From Flavobacteriales bacterium UBA5869 (lineage in GTDB: Bacteria; Bacteroidota; Bacteroidia; Flavobacteriales_D; Crocinitomicaceae): 9,228 nucleotides of DNA. The stretch's first letter is position 1. The number at the start of each line of letters is the position of its first letter. Position numbers and translations under genes: made by a program. Below, in pieces: positions 1-7,494 of the stretch. Where the stretch lies: NCBI GenBank assembly GCA_002432565.1, contig DJFP01000046.1, forward strand, positions 1 through 9,228. Reading direction: 5' to 3'. A model generated the notes under the pieces. The model saw only the letters and a program-made list of their open reading frames with translations, had not been told where the DNA came from and ran no database searches.

Positions 1-1
1 A

Positions 2-2557
2 GAACCGCGTTTTCCATACCAGCAGACAATTGGCGCTGCAAATGACCCGGAACTGACAGAAAAGATCGGTTACCACATGGGAATTGAATGTGACATGCTG
101 GGAATCCATATGAACTTTTCGCCGGTTGCGGATGTCAATCTAAATCCACAAAACCCGGTAATCGGTTTCAGGTCATTCGGCTCGAACCCGCAGCAAGTTG
201 CCAAACAAACGGCAGCCATGGTAAGAGGAATTGAAAACGCAGGCGTTATTTCCTGTGTAAAGCATTTCCCCGGACATGGCGATACGGATAAAGATTCGCA
301 CAAAGAGCTTCCTACTGTTTCACACACTGTTAATGAGTTCGAAACAAAAGACTTTCTTCCATTTAAGAGTGGAATTGAGGCAGGAACGCGTTCTGTCATG
401 GTTGCTCATTTGAATGTTCCTTCACTTGACCCGAGCGGAACACCAAGCAGTTTATCAAAAGTGGTTATTGAAACCTACCTGCGCGAGAAATTGGGCTTCA
501 AAGGTCTTGTAATTTCAGATGCCCTGAACATGAAAGCCGTTTCGGAGAAATACGGTAAATCGGAAGTAGTAGCAAAAGCTTATTTAGCCGGCTGCGATAT
601 CTTATTGTTCCCTGAAAACGTTTCGGATGCCATTAACCTGATCTATAGCAAAGTAGAAAGCGGTGAATTGAGCAAAGAAACAGTGAACGAACACTGCAGA
701 AGAATTTTAAAAGCAAAGTACCAGGCAATTGTTCACAAGCCAATGATAAAACGCAGAGATCCGGCTCAGGAACGAAAACTGATCATCAATCAGACCTATG
801 AAAAAGCATTAGTGTGTATCAAAAACGAGGATGACAATCTTCCGATCGATAAAGTGGATAAGACCATTATTCGAATTGCAATAGGTACCCACACTTCTGC
901 TTTTAGAGATCGTTTAAATGACTATGCAAAAATCATTCATTATAAATACTTTACAACAGAAGAAGCAGTTAGAAGGTTGAAGACACTCAAACTGGATCCG
1001 AATGCAGATTACATCCTGGATTTCCACTCGGATGCCCAGCGTGCCCGCAACAATTATGGCTTTGGCGATTGGAAAAAAGTAGTGGAAATGATCCCGGAAA
1101 CAGCAAAAGCAACTGTTGTTTTATTCGGCAACCCATTGACGCTTCAAAACGAAACGGAATTCCCGAAACCTGTAAAATCAGTTCTCTGCGGGTATGAAAA
1201 CACGGCCGCAGCGCAGGAAAGAACTGCACAGGCAGTCATGGGGGCATTTGACATTGAAGGAAAACTGGCGACTGATCTGAATAGTCAGTGGAAATTCGGA
1301 TTTGGACTGCTGGTTAAGAACAACGGAAGGTTAAAATACTCCCAGCCTGAAGAATTGGGGTTAAATCCTGATAAACTCAAGGAAGTAGATGAAATTGTAG
1401 CAAAAGCTATTGAAGCAAAAGCATTTCCCGGCTGTCAGATAGTTGTTGCAATTGACGGAAAAATTATCCTACAGAAATCATATGGGACAACTATTTATGA
1501 AAACGGTGACAGTGTTACGAATGAGCACATTTACGACATTGCATCTATTACAAAGATCGCTTCTTCAACAACAGCTTTGATGCGCTTGAAGACTCTGGGC
1601 AAGTTTGACGAACGCTCCGACCTGAACGAACTGGTGCCTGAATATGTAAAGGGAACACCGTATGCGAATTTGAAGGCAGTTGATCTGCTGACCCACCAGG
1701 CCGGTCTCACTCCGTGGATTGCTTTTTACAAGCGAACCATGGAAAACGGTTTGTTGAATCCGGATATCTACAGCACTTCCAACAGAGGATTTTACAGCAC
1801 AGAGGTGGCAGACCATATTTTCATTAAGCAGGATTATTGGAAGACGATGCTGAAAATCATCGTTGAAACACCGCTGACAGGCAAAAAATCGTATGAATAT
1901 TCGGATTTGAGCTATTACTTTTTCAATAAATACATTGAGGTTACTGGTGGAATGGGGCAGGATGAGTTTGTTGAAAAAGAGATTTACAGACCTTTGGGAT
2001 TACAAACTATGACCTATTTGCCGTTGAAAAAATTCAATAAGAAGCGCATTGCCCCAACTGAGTATGACAAAGAATTCCGTAAGCAGTTGATCCATGGTTA
2101 TGTGCATGATCCGGGAGCAGCCATGATGGGAGGAGTTGCCGGCCATGCAGGGTTATTCTCCAATGCAACGGATTTGGCAGCTTTGATGCAGTTTTTACTG
2201 AATAAGGGACAAATAGGAGACCAATCGATCATTAAAAAAGAAATTGTAGATCAGTTCACAGCGTGCCAATTTTGTCCCGGGAACAGAAGGGGAATCGGGT
2301 TCGATAAACCGACTGTGAGCATTAAGAACGGTCCGACATGTGACCTGGTTTCACCATCAACATTCGGGCATTCCGGGTTTACGGGAACCATCACATGGGC
2401 AGATCCGGAAAACAAGGTAAACTTCGTGTTTTTATCGAACCGGGTTTATCCGGATGCAGACAATTGGAAAATTACAAAAATGAGCGTGCGCACAGAGATT
2501 CAGCGAGTAATCTACGAAGCACTTTTTGAAGCACGCCTGAAAAAGACAGACAAATAA
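2..2557 (+). CDS. GH3 (NagZ-like beta-N-acetylhexosaminidase) fused to beta-lactamase-like serine hydrolase, 5'-truncated
   Basis: The frame is open from the left edge, and the 25 codons before the first ATG at 77 already read like GH3 sequence (RFPYQQTIGAAND), so the real start lies outside. Numbering from the ATG at 77: the GH3 catalytic domain is about 1-220, with the NagZ signature KHFPGHGDTDKDSH at 62-75 (its Asp/His pair is the general acid/base in the NagZ subgroup, known from the family) and the likely nucleophile D148 in ISDALNM. Residues about 230-415 resemble a GH3 C-terminal domain. From about 425 to the end is a beta-lactamase/PBP-type serine hydrolase with SxxK (S490-ITK493), YSD (608-610, in the YxN position) and HSG (765-767), plus a glycine/Met-rich stretch PGAAMMGGVAGHAG at 679-692. 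Expected role, by family: removal of N-acetylglucosamine from peptidoglycan fragments, with an amide or ester hydrolase of unknown substrate attached. Such fusions of roughly 950-1000 residues are common in Bacteroidota, so perhaps 120-150 residues, including any signal peptide, are missing. bshA follows 2 nt after the stop. Confidence 0.92.
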   Translation, partial: EPRFPYQQTIGAANDPELTEKIGYHMGIECDMLGIHMNFSPVADVNLNPQNPVIGFRSFGSNPQQVAKQTAAMVRGIENAGVISCVKHFPGHGDTDKDSHKELPTVSHTVNEFETKDFLPFKSGIEAGTRSVMVAHLNVPSLDPSGTPSSLSKVVIETYLREKLGFKGLVISDALNMKAVSEKYGKSEVVAKAYLAGCDILLFPENVSDAINLIYSKVESGELSKETVNEHCRRILKAKYQAIVHKPMIKRRDPAQERKLIINQTYEKALVCIKNEDDNLPIDKVDKTIIRIAIGTHTSAFRDRLNDYAKIIHYKYFTTEEAVRRLKTLKLDPNADYILDFHSDAQRARNNYGFGDWKKVVEMIPETAKATVVLFGNPLTLQNETEFPKPVKSVLCGYENTAAAQERTAQAVMGAFDIEGKLATDLNSQWKFGFGLLVKNNGRLKYSQPEELGLNPDKLKEVDEIVAKAIEAKAFPGCQIVVAIDGKIILQKSYGTTIYENGDSVTNEHIYDIASITKIASSTTALMRLKTLGKFDERSDLNELVPEYVKGTPYANLKAVDLLTHQAGLTPWIAFYKRTMENGLLNPDIYSTSNRGFYSTEVADHIFIKQDYWKTMLKIIVETPLTGKKSYEYSDLSYYFFNKYIEVTGGMGQDEFVEKEIYRPLGLQTMTYLPLKKFNKKRIAPTEYDKEFRKQLIHGYVHDPGAAMMGGVAGHAGLFSNATDLAALMQFLLNKGQIGDQSIIKKEIVDQFTACQFCPGNRRGIGFDKPTVSIKNGPTCDLVSPSTFGHSGFTGTITWADPENKVNFVFLSNRVYPDADNWKITKMSVRTEIQRVIYEALFEARLKKTDK

Positions 2558-2559
2558 AC

Positions 2560-3699
2560 ATGAAAATCGGAATTGTATTATACCCAACATTCGGAGGGAG
2601 CGGTGTGGTAGCCACAGAACTTGGTAAAGCCCTTGCACAAAAAGGACACCTTGTCCACTTTATCACTTATTCCCAGCCTGTTCGTCTGGGGAGTTTCCGT
2701 GAAAATATTTTTTACCACGAAGTACAGCTTTCAGATTACCCGCTTTTTGAATATCAGCCATACGAAACCGAATTGGCGAGTAAGGTAGTAGACGTCGTGA
2801 AATACGAAGGATTAGATCTGCTCCATGTACATTACGCAATTCCGCATGCTTCAGCCGCATTTATGGCGCAACAGATCCTGAAGGCACAGGGAATCAATAT
2901 TCCGTTTATTACGACACTTCATGGAACAGACATTACATTGGTAGGAAAAGATCCTTCTTTTGAACCGGTGATCTCATTTTGTATCAATGCCTCCGATGCA
3001 GTTACGGCAGTTTCGGAAAGTCTGAAAAAGGACACCTACACGCATTTCGAAACCAAGCGCGAGATTCATGTCATCCCGAACTTTATTCAGCCTAAAGCAG
3101 AGTTACCGGTGATCAACATGGATAAACGCCGCCATTATGCCAAGGACGATGAGTTGATCTTGTGCCACATTTCGAATTTCCGACCGGTAAAACGCATTTC
3201 AGATGTTGTCCGCATTTTCGAAAAAGTACAGGAGAAACTCCCTGCGAAATTATTGCTGGCAGGTGATGGTCCGGATCGTGCAATTGTAGAACGTTTAGCC
3301 CGCGATTTGGGAATCTGCAATAAAATCATTTTCATTGGAAAGGTACGAGAAACAGGACCGATCCTGGAGTTGAGTGATTTATTCTTACTTCCTTCCGAAA
3401 CGGAGAGTTTTGGTTTGGCTGCTTTGGAAGCCATGGCGGAGGGAGTTCCGGTTGTTTCTTCCAATACCGGAGGAATTCCGGAAGTGAATATTGATGGCTA
3501 TTCCGGGTTTACTTCCAATGTCGGTGATGTAGAATCCATGGCTGAAAATGCGATCCGTATCCTGGAGAATAAAGAAACGCATCAAACTTTCCGCAAACAA
3601 GCACTAGAGCAGGCGAAGAAGTTCAAACTTTCCGAAATCCTTCCTTTGTATGAGGAATTGTATGAATCGGTTTTGAAAGGACATACAGTTGAGCATTGA
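2560..3699 (+). CDS. bshA: N-acetyl-alpha-D-glucosaminyl L-malate synthase BshA (bacillithiol synthesis, step 1)
   Basis: A GT-B fold, family 4 glycosyltransferase of 379 residues, the normal BshA length. By family knowledge it transfers GlcNAc from UDP-GlcNAc to L-malate in the cytoplasm, the first step to the thiol bacillithiol; BshB then deacetylates and BshC adds cysteine (neither gene is in the window). Visible marks: the N-terminal nucleotide-sugar transferase start MKIGIVLYPTFGGSGVVATE (1-20) with the glycine-rich loop at 12-15; LLHVHYAIPHA at 87-97; TLHGTDITLVG at 119-129; the donor-binding half from about 195 with AGDGPD (234-239); and the EX7E motif E282-SFGLAAL-E290 followed by GVPVVSSNTGGIPEV (295-309). 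The ATG lies 2 nt after the stop of the GH3 fusion gene, so the two are almost certainly co-transcribed. The TFGGSG/YAIPHA/HGTDIT combination is specific enough to prefer BshA over other GT4 enzymes. No Shine-Dalgarno sequence is apparent. Confidence 0.94.
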   Translation: MKIGIVLYPTFGGSGVVATELGKALAQKGHLVHFITYSQPVRLGSFRENIFYHEVQLSDYPLFEYQPYETELASKVVDVVKYEGLDLLHVHYAIPHASAAFMAQQILKAQGINIPFITTLHGTDITLVGKDPSFEPVISFCINASDAVTAVSESLKKDTYTHFETKREIHVIPNFIQPKAELPVINMDKRRHYAKDDELILCHISNFRPVKRISDVVRIFEKVQEKLPAKLLLAGDGPDRAIVERLARDLGICNKIIFIGKVRETGPILELSDLFLLPSETESFGLAALEAMAEGVPVVSSNTGGIPEVNIDGYSGFTSNVGDVESMAENAIRILENKETHQTFRKQALEQAKKFKLSEILPLYEELYESVLKGHTVEH

Positions 3700-3746
3700 A
3701 GGAATAATCTTCCTATTTTAGTCCGACCAATCAAACTTACTGATAC

Positions 3747-4241
3747 GTGAAAAAAAATCTATTCTTCAATCTATTTCTCGTTTTTGGCATTTTCAGCTGC
3801 TCAAATTCAGAAACTCAGAAGGACCTTACTCCATTTATGGTGGATATAACACAATTTAAAATCGATACCAGCATACTGAAAGATGGAGAAAAGGTTGAGA
3901 TTTTGGGCTCTTCGGGAAATCTGACCGAAAAACATAAAATTGACTTTTACAATTTAGTGATTGTCAGATCTCTGGAAAGCGGTGACACCGTGAATGTGCT
4001 TGTAACCAACTTCTTTCAGGCAACATCTAATCCCCAGACTGCTTTCATGTCTAATTCTTCAATAATGGGGAAAGCATTTGAAAATTCGGATGAATTGCAA
4101 AAAGGAGTTGACATCAATAAAATACCCTCCAAAAAATTCAGTAAAGTTTTTTATGATACCGAATTCATTGAAGTTGATGCGAGGAAATACCCTTCAATTC
4201 CAGGGAATTTGGGAGATTTCACGATAGAAGGAGAACTTTGA
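3747..4241 (+). CDS. small lipoprotein of unknown function
   Basis: 164 residues with a GTG start. The N-terminus MKKNLFFNLFLVFGIFSC is a textbook lipoprotein signal: two lysines, a hydrophobic core of about 12 residues and a lipobox-like IFSC ending at C18, followed by a polar linker (SNSETQKD). That supports the GTG as the true start, since no upstream ATG would keep the signal intact. The mature part is about 146 residues, has no further cysteine, and mixes beta-rich stretches (KVEILGS, NLVIVRSLESGDTVNVLVTNFF) with a polar C-terminal half. I recognise no domain. It probably sits in the inner leaflet of the outer membrane or in the periplasm. It starts 47 nt after bshA on the same strand with no convincing terminator between, so read-through is possible. 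It converges on the alpha/beta hydrolase gene with 16 nt between the stops. No catalytic motif is visible. Confidence 0.78.
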   Translation: MKKNLFFNLFLVFGIFSCSNSETQKDLTPFMVDITQFKIDTSILKDGEKVEILGSSGNLTEKHKIDFYNLVIVRSLESGDTVNVLVTNFFQATSNPQTAFMSNSSIMGKAFENSDELQKGVDINKIPSKKFSKVFYDTEFIEVDARKYPSIPGNLGDFTIEGEL

Positions 4242-4257
4242 CAATTCATATTGATCA

Positions 4258-5268
4258 TTACTTCAAACTCCATTCTACAAACGCATTCATCACTTCAGCC
4301 CACTTTCCGTTTTCGTAATCGACCTTTCCGTCTGTCAATACAGGAAAATAATTGTGTTCCAGACCATTGTAGCGTTTTAGTTCATAATTTGTCTTTCCAA
4401 ACTGGATAAAATAAATAGGGATCAACTCGCTCAAAAAAGCGCATTTGTCTTCGGTTGCCAAAGCAATATAAATAGGTGTTTTAACTCTAGCCAGGCGTTC
4501 AAAACCGATTCCGGTAAAGGACTTCCAGGGAATAAAACCAATATCCTCCCCTTTGTCTGCCGTAATCTGTTTCTGGAATTCCGTCTGCTGATTTTGCTTT
4601 GCTTCATATTCTTCCCAGGTTAAGTGTCCCATAATGAACTCCTTGTAGTTTAACCAAACCTGCTCATGAACTCGACCAAGCGGGCTAAAACCAAACAATC
4701 CGGCATGAGTGATTTGAGGATTTGTTGCAGCCAATTCTGCTACGATCCTTGAGCCTTGTGAATGACCTGCAGCAACCAACCTGCTGTTGTCAACCCATTT
4801 CTGCTTCTTTAAAAAGGCGAGAACCTTATTGGCACGGTTTACATAATTCTCCAGGTAATCCGCTTTTAAATAGGCATCAGGAACGCTGTTAGGATTCGTT
4901 GTATCGGCCATATACATGTATCTCTCGTTTACCTGGTTGCTGGAAACCAAAACCGGAATTTTAGGCATGGAGATGGTAACAATGTGATAATGACTGTGCA
5001 TTGTTTTCAGGTCGAAATTCCCTAATGCCATAGGGTAAACACCCTGTTCGCCGAAATTCACGAACAAAGGAATCGGAAGGGAGCCCTGCACAAATAGAAA
5101 TACCGGCTTTTTTATTGTCAGGTCGGTGCCTGCTACGACAAAATCTATCGTGTCATGTTTTGACTTCAGACTGAACTGTGTGAAATCAATTCCCGGAACA
5201 GCCTGTTGTGTAGTTCCTTGAAAATGAATTATTGCAACGAGAAAAAGGATTAAAGATGATTTAAGCAT
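4258..5268 (-). CDS. exported alpha/beta hydrolase
   Basis: 336 residues from the ATG at 5268. The frame extends to a TTG at 5286, but the ATG gives a clean signal peptide (MLKSSLILFLVAIIHFQGTTQQ, probable cleavage near residues 18-22), so I chose it. The alpha/beta hydrolase signature is GHSQG at 168-172 with nucleophile S170. D274 (LATED) and H305 (NGLEHNY) lie at the right spacing to complete the Ser-Asp-His triad, and VFLFVQGSLPIPL (about 56-68) would supply the oxyanion strand. The substrate is not deducible; an esterase or dienelactone-hydrolase-like peptidase are both possible. The protein is probably periplasmic or outer-membrane associated, as no T9SS sorting domain is present. The intrinsic terminator of the upstream T9SS gene ends only 23 nt before the ATG, which leaves little room for a separate promoter downstream of it. 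Confidence 0.88.
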   Translation of the reverse strand: MLKSSLILFLVAIIHFQGTTQQAVPGIDFTQFSLKSKHDTIDFVVAGTDLTIKKPVFLFVQGSLPIPLFVNFGEQGVYPMALGNFDLKTMHSHYHIVTISMPKIPVLVSSNQVNERYMYMADTTNPNSVPDAYLKADYLENYVNRANKVLAFLKKQKWVDNSRLVAAGHSQGSRIVAELAATNPQITHAGLFGFSPLGRVHEQVWLNYKEFIMGHLTWEEYEAKQNQQTEFQKQITADKGEDIGFIPWKSFTGIGFERLARVKTPIYIALATEDKCAFLSELIPIYFIQFGKTNYELKRYNGLEHNYFPVLTDGKVDYENGKWAEVMNAFVEWSLK

Positions 5269-5291
5269 GCAGTTTGTTTTGCCCAAAGAAA

Positions 5292-5334
5292 CAAAAAAAA
5301 CAGTCCCCGACTTCAGCTAAAAGCTAAAGTCGGG
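5292..5334 (-). terminator. strong intrinsic terminator behind the T9SS cargo gene
   Basis: On the minus strand the sequence forms a hairpin at 5334-5306: an 8-bp arm CCCGACTT pairing with AAGTCGGG, one C/A-type mismatch, a further 4 bp (AGCT/AGCT) and a 3-nt loop. GACTG and a run of eight T (5300-5293) follow. It starts 11 nt after the stop of the T9SS gene and so fits as its transcription end. On the plus strand the hairpin is followed only by TT and a run of A, so the signal is directional. Confidence 0.85.
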
Positions 5335-5344
5335 TTAAAAAATG

Positions 5345-6877
5345 TTATTGCTTGTAATAAGGCATTATTTTGGTTTCATCCGCCGTTGAAAGTTTGATCA
5401 AATAAACTCCGGTATTCAGTTGACTTAAATCGATCTTAGTTTGTTTTTCATTCGTTTGAATTTCTCTGATCAATTTCCCGCTCATGTCCCACACTTCAAT
5501 TGATTCCAGTTTTTGATTCGAAGCACATGTGATCACACCGTTTGAAGGATTCGGATAAATCTCAAACTTACCGGCCTGGAGAGTCTCTGTCTGAAGCGTT
5601 CCGTCTGTGCAATAGTTTGTGTTATTGTAGAAATTCTGCACGAAATCCGTTACTTTCATTAAGCTGTCGACACTTTTAAATAAAGATGTTCCGGTTGTCT
5701 TACGGGCAAATACCCATGCAAAATCCATACATTTCACGGAATTTGGGCTTAAGGTCCCTAAGGAAACACTCGAAAAAGTTCTTCTGTCACCCGGAGGATT
5801 CCCTAAAGAAGCTTCGTTGTAACCGGTATTCGATGTGTCAGAATACTGAAAAACAGTCGGGGTTCCATTATTCGTTACAGCAGTTCCGTTTGGATTCTTT
5901 CCGTTAATTACATTCAGAAACTCAGCATTCGGATTGGGCATAATTGTAGTTCCCGGGAAAACAGAAGAGGTCAGCGGATGGTTCAAAGAAATCATTCCCA
6001 TTGCAGGTGGATTGGCTCCAAATCCCGGACGTCCTGCATTTGCTTCATCATTGGCATCGCCGTTATAAACATACACCAGGTTTCTTGGTACATCCACTCC
6101 GCAATAGTCATCATTGTAGTTCCCAAGGTCAAAGTCATTAAACACATTGAACTTCACATCGTTGTATGTTTCCTGGCTTTTGTTGTAAACTTTTACATTC
6201 GCAAAAGTGACTCTGTTTAGAGGATCGGCCGTGGCAAATTGATAGAACATGTAATGAAGTTCAACATTCATGGGTGAAGTTGAGGGAAACTCATTGTTGT
6301 TCTGATCATTCATAACCAGGTACATTGCCTGATCTCCAGGGATATCCGGAAAATCGCCGTTTTCCGGGTCGTACGTTCCGTTTCCGTTAGCGTCTGTATA
6401 TGGAGCCAATTTTGAAGACATTCCGTTTGAAACATCTCCGTTTCCGGGCCATTGCTGAATAGATGGAGGGACAATATAAGAAGGTGTATTCCAATTTTGA
6501 ATATGTTGATCAATCTCAACCCTATAAACAGACCAAATCCGGTTGCTCAGATTGGTTGTGTAGTTTTGATCGGAATAGTTTGCCGCTATGGGGCCGCACG
6601 TAAAATCAGAACCATCGTAAGTAATAATTGACATGTGATCCTGATCATTGATATCCTTTCCCGAAATAGAAAAAGATGACTGAAAAATAGTAGTTAAACC
6701 CGATTGTTTAATAGGAGTGTAGGTACCTAAACCATTGGCCATATCCCGAAAGAAAAATCCGTTTACATTGATAAGCGCCGAAGTACTGTTGTAATCCATA
6801 TTCATTCGGTAATTGCATTGTGCATTTGCCTGTGAAAAAGCAAAGAGAAGGGATAGAAGTGTAAAATGTTTTTTCAT
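5345..6877 (-). CDS. secreted protein with type IX secretion (Por) C-terminal sorting domain
   Basis: 510 residues. The signal peptide is MKKHFTLLSLLFAFSQANA with predicted cleavage before Q20 (ANA|QC). The C-terminal 70-75 residues (about 437-510) are a type A Por sorting domain: FEIYPNPSNG at 438-447, a middle strand IEVWDMSGKLI (460-470), then LNTGVYLIKL (487-496) and a short tail. By family knowledge this domain directs passage through the outer membrane by T9SS, and is then removed with anchoring or release. The cargo region (20-430) has no enzyme motif that I recognise. It is rich in Asn, Asp, Thr and aromatic residues and contains an acidic DANGNGTYDPENGDFPDIPG (162-181) whose spaced Asp/Asn look like a calcium-binding loop, followed by GDQAMYLVMND. 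Four or five cysteines (C21, C94, C259, C383, C423) could form disulfides. It may be an adhesin or structural surface protein. The gene is monocistronic by context: a divergent neighbour upstream and a terminator downstream. No Shine-Dalgarno sequence precedes the ATG. Confidence 0.93.
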   Translation of the reverse strand: MKKHFTLLSLLFAFSQANAQCNYRMNMDYNSTSALINVNGFFFRDMANGLGTYTPIKQSGLTTIFQSSFSISGKDINDQDHMSIITYDGSDFTCGPIAANYSDQNYTTNLSNRIWSVYRVEIDQHIQNWNTPSYIVPPSIQQWPGNGDVSNGMSSKLAPYTDANGNGTYDPENGDFPDIPGDQAMYLVMNDQNNNEFPSTSPMNVELHYMFYQFATADPLNRVTFANVKVYNKSQETYNDVKFNVFNDFDLGNYNDDYCGVDVPRNLVYVYNGDANDEANAGRPGFGANPPAMGMISLNHPLTSSVFPGTTIMPNPNAEFLNVINGKNPNGTAVTNNGTPTVFQYSDTSNTGYNEASLGNPPGDRRTFSSVSLGTLSPNSVKCMDFAWVFARKTTGTSLFKSVDSLMKVTDFVQNFYNNTNYCTDGTLQTETLQAGKFEIYPNPSNGVITCASNQKLESIEVWDMSGKLIREIQTNEKQTKIDLSQLNTGVYLIKLSTADETKIMPYYKQ

Positions 6878-7036
6878 GGTGATTAATTTGAGTGTTGATA
6901 AATAAAGTTATATAACAATTGGTTTGAATATTAACAAAAATCAAGCCATAAATTGTTGAAAATTATTTAAATCGGTGTTAATATTCAGGTGTTTGTTTGT
7001 TTTCCTTCCATTTAATCGTTAAATTCATAATTGCTT
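6878..7036. promoter_or_regulatory. divergent intergenic region with both promoters
   Basis: This is 159 bp of AT-rich DNA between two divergent genes, so both promoters must lie here. Candidates are weak. For the DUF1569 gene, TTTG at 6996-6999, 20 nt, then TAAATTCA at 7020-7027 is a poor match to the Bacteroidota -33/-7 pattern (TTTG, about 19-20 nt, TAnnTTTG). For the T9SS gene, the minus-strand TAACTTTA (6910-6903) could be a -7 box, but no TTTG sits at the right distance. It overlaps a 10-bp perfect palindrome GTTATATAAC (6907-6916). The exact promoters are inference; that the region is regulatory is near certain from gene orientation. Confidence 0.5.
6925..6987. repeat. perfect 12-bp inverted repeat pair in the divergent promoter region
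   Basis: TGAATATTAACA at 6925-6936 is the exact reverse complement of TGTTAATATTCA at 6976-6987. The arms are 39 nt apart and 51 bp centre to centre, close to five helical turns. Each arm has an AATATT core. They lie between the divergent T9SS and DUF1569 genes. They could be paired operator sites for one regulator or a long-loop hairpin; the sequence alone does not decide. Confidence 0.6.
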
Positions 7037-7489
7037 ATGAAAACTATATTTGATGAGTCAACTCGTAATGAGTTGATCAACCGTATTCACAATTTGGATG
7101 AAAGTGCTAAGGCACAATGGGGTAAAATGAACCTTTATCAAATGCTGGTGCATTGTACTACCTGGGAAGAATGGATGCAGGGCAAAGGCAATCCGGTATA
7201 CAAGCAAGCCTTTATTGGAAAGATCTTCGGCAAAATGGGGTTGAGACGCATGATCCGTGATGATAAACCGATTGACAAAGGTGTGCCGACATCCGAACAA
7301 TTCAAAATAAAAGAAACCAGTGGAGATATCACTCAAAAGAAAGAAGAGTGGATCCAGCTCATAAAAGAGTATGAAAGCTATTCCAATCCTACATTCATCC
7401 ACGATTTCTTCGGGAAAATGAGTAGGGAGGAAGTTGGATTATTGGCCTACAAACACACCGATCATCATTTAAGACAATTTAATTCCTGA
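7037..7489 (+). CDS. DUF1569 (DinB/YfiT-like four-helix) protein
   Basis: 150 residues from the ATG at 7037. A TTG two codons upstream is less likely. The sequence has the layout of DUF1569 in the DinB/YfiT superfamily: an N-terminal helix with spaced hydrophobics, AQWGKMNLYQMLVHC (26-40), a central segment RMIRDDKPIDKGVPTSEQFK (71-90), and a C-terminal FFGKMSREEVGLLAYKHTDHHLRQF (124-148). H39 together with H140 and H144 (or H143) fit the three-histidine metal site typical of DinB-like bundles. The biochemical role of DUF1569 is not established. DinB relatives include metal-dependent thiol S-transferases, and in bacillithiol-making bacteria some (BstA) use bacillithiol, which is a tempting but unproven link to bshA 3.3 kb away. 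It is cytoplasmic, with no signal peptide. The next gene starts 5 nt after its stop, so the two form a likely operon. Confidence 0.8.
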   Translation: MKTIFDESTRNELINRIHNLDESAKAQWGKMNLYQMLVHCTTWEEWMQGKGNPVYKQAFIGKIFGKMGLRRMIRDDKPIDKGVPTSEQFKIKETSGDITQKKEEWIQLIKEYESYSNPTFIHDFFGKMSREEVGLLAYKHTDHHLRQFNS

Positions 7490-7494
7490 AAATT

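Noticed and set aside
3700..3722. GGAA-TAATC-TTCC after bshA as a terminator.
   Set aside because: Only a 4-bp stem and no clean T-run; it would not be stable.
5269..5286. TTG at 5286 as the start of the alpha/beta hydrolase.
   Set aside because: The ATG at 5268 gives a better signal peptide; six extra polar residues before it are not needed.
5686..6220. Open frames on the plus strand opposite the T9SS gene (5686-5907 and 5978-6220).
   Set aside because: They are antisense to a gene with clear signal peptide and sorting domain, and encode no recognisable protein.
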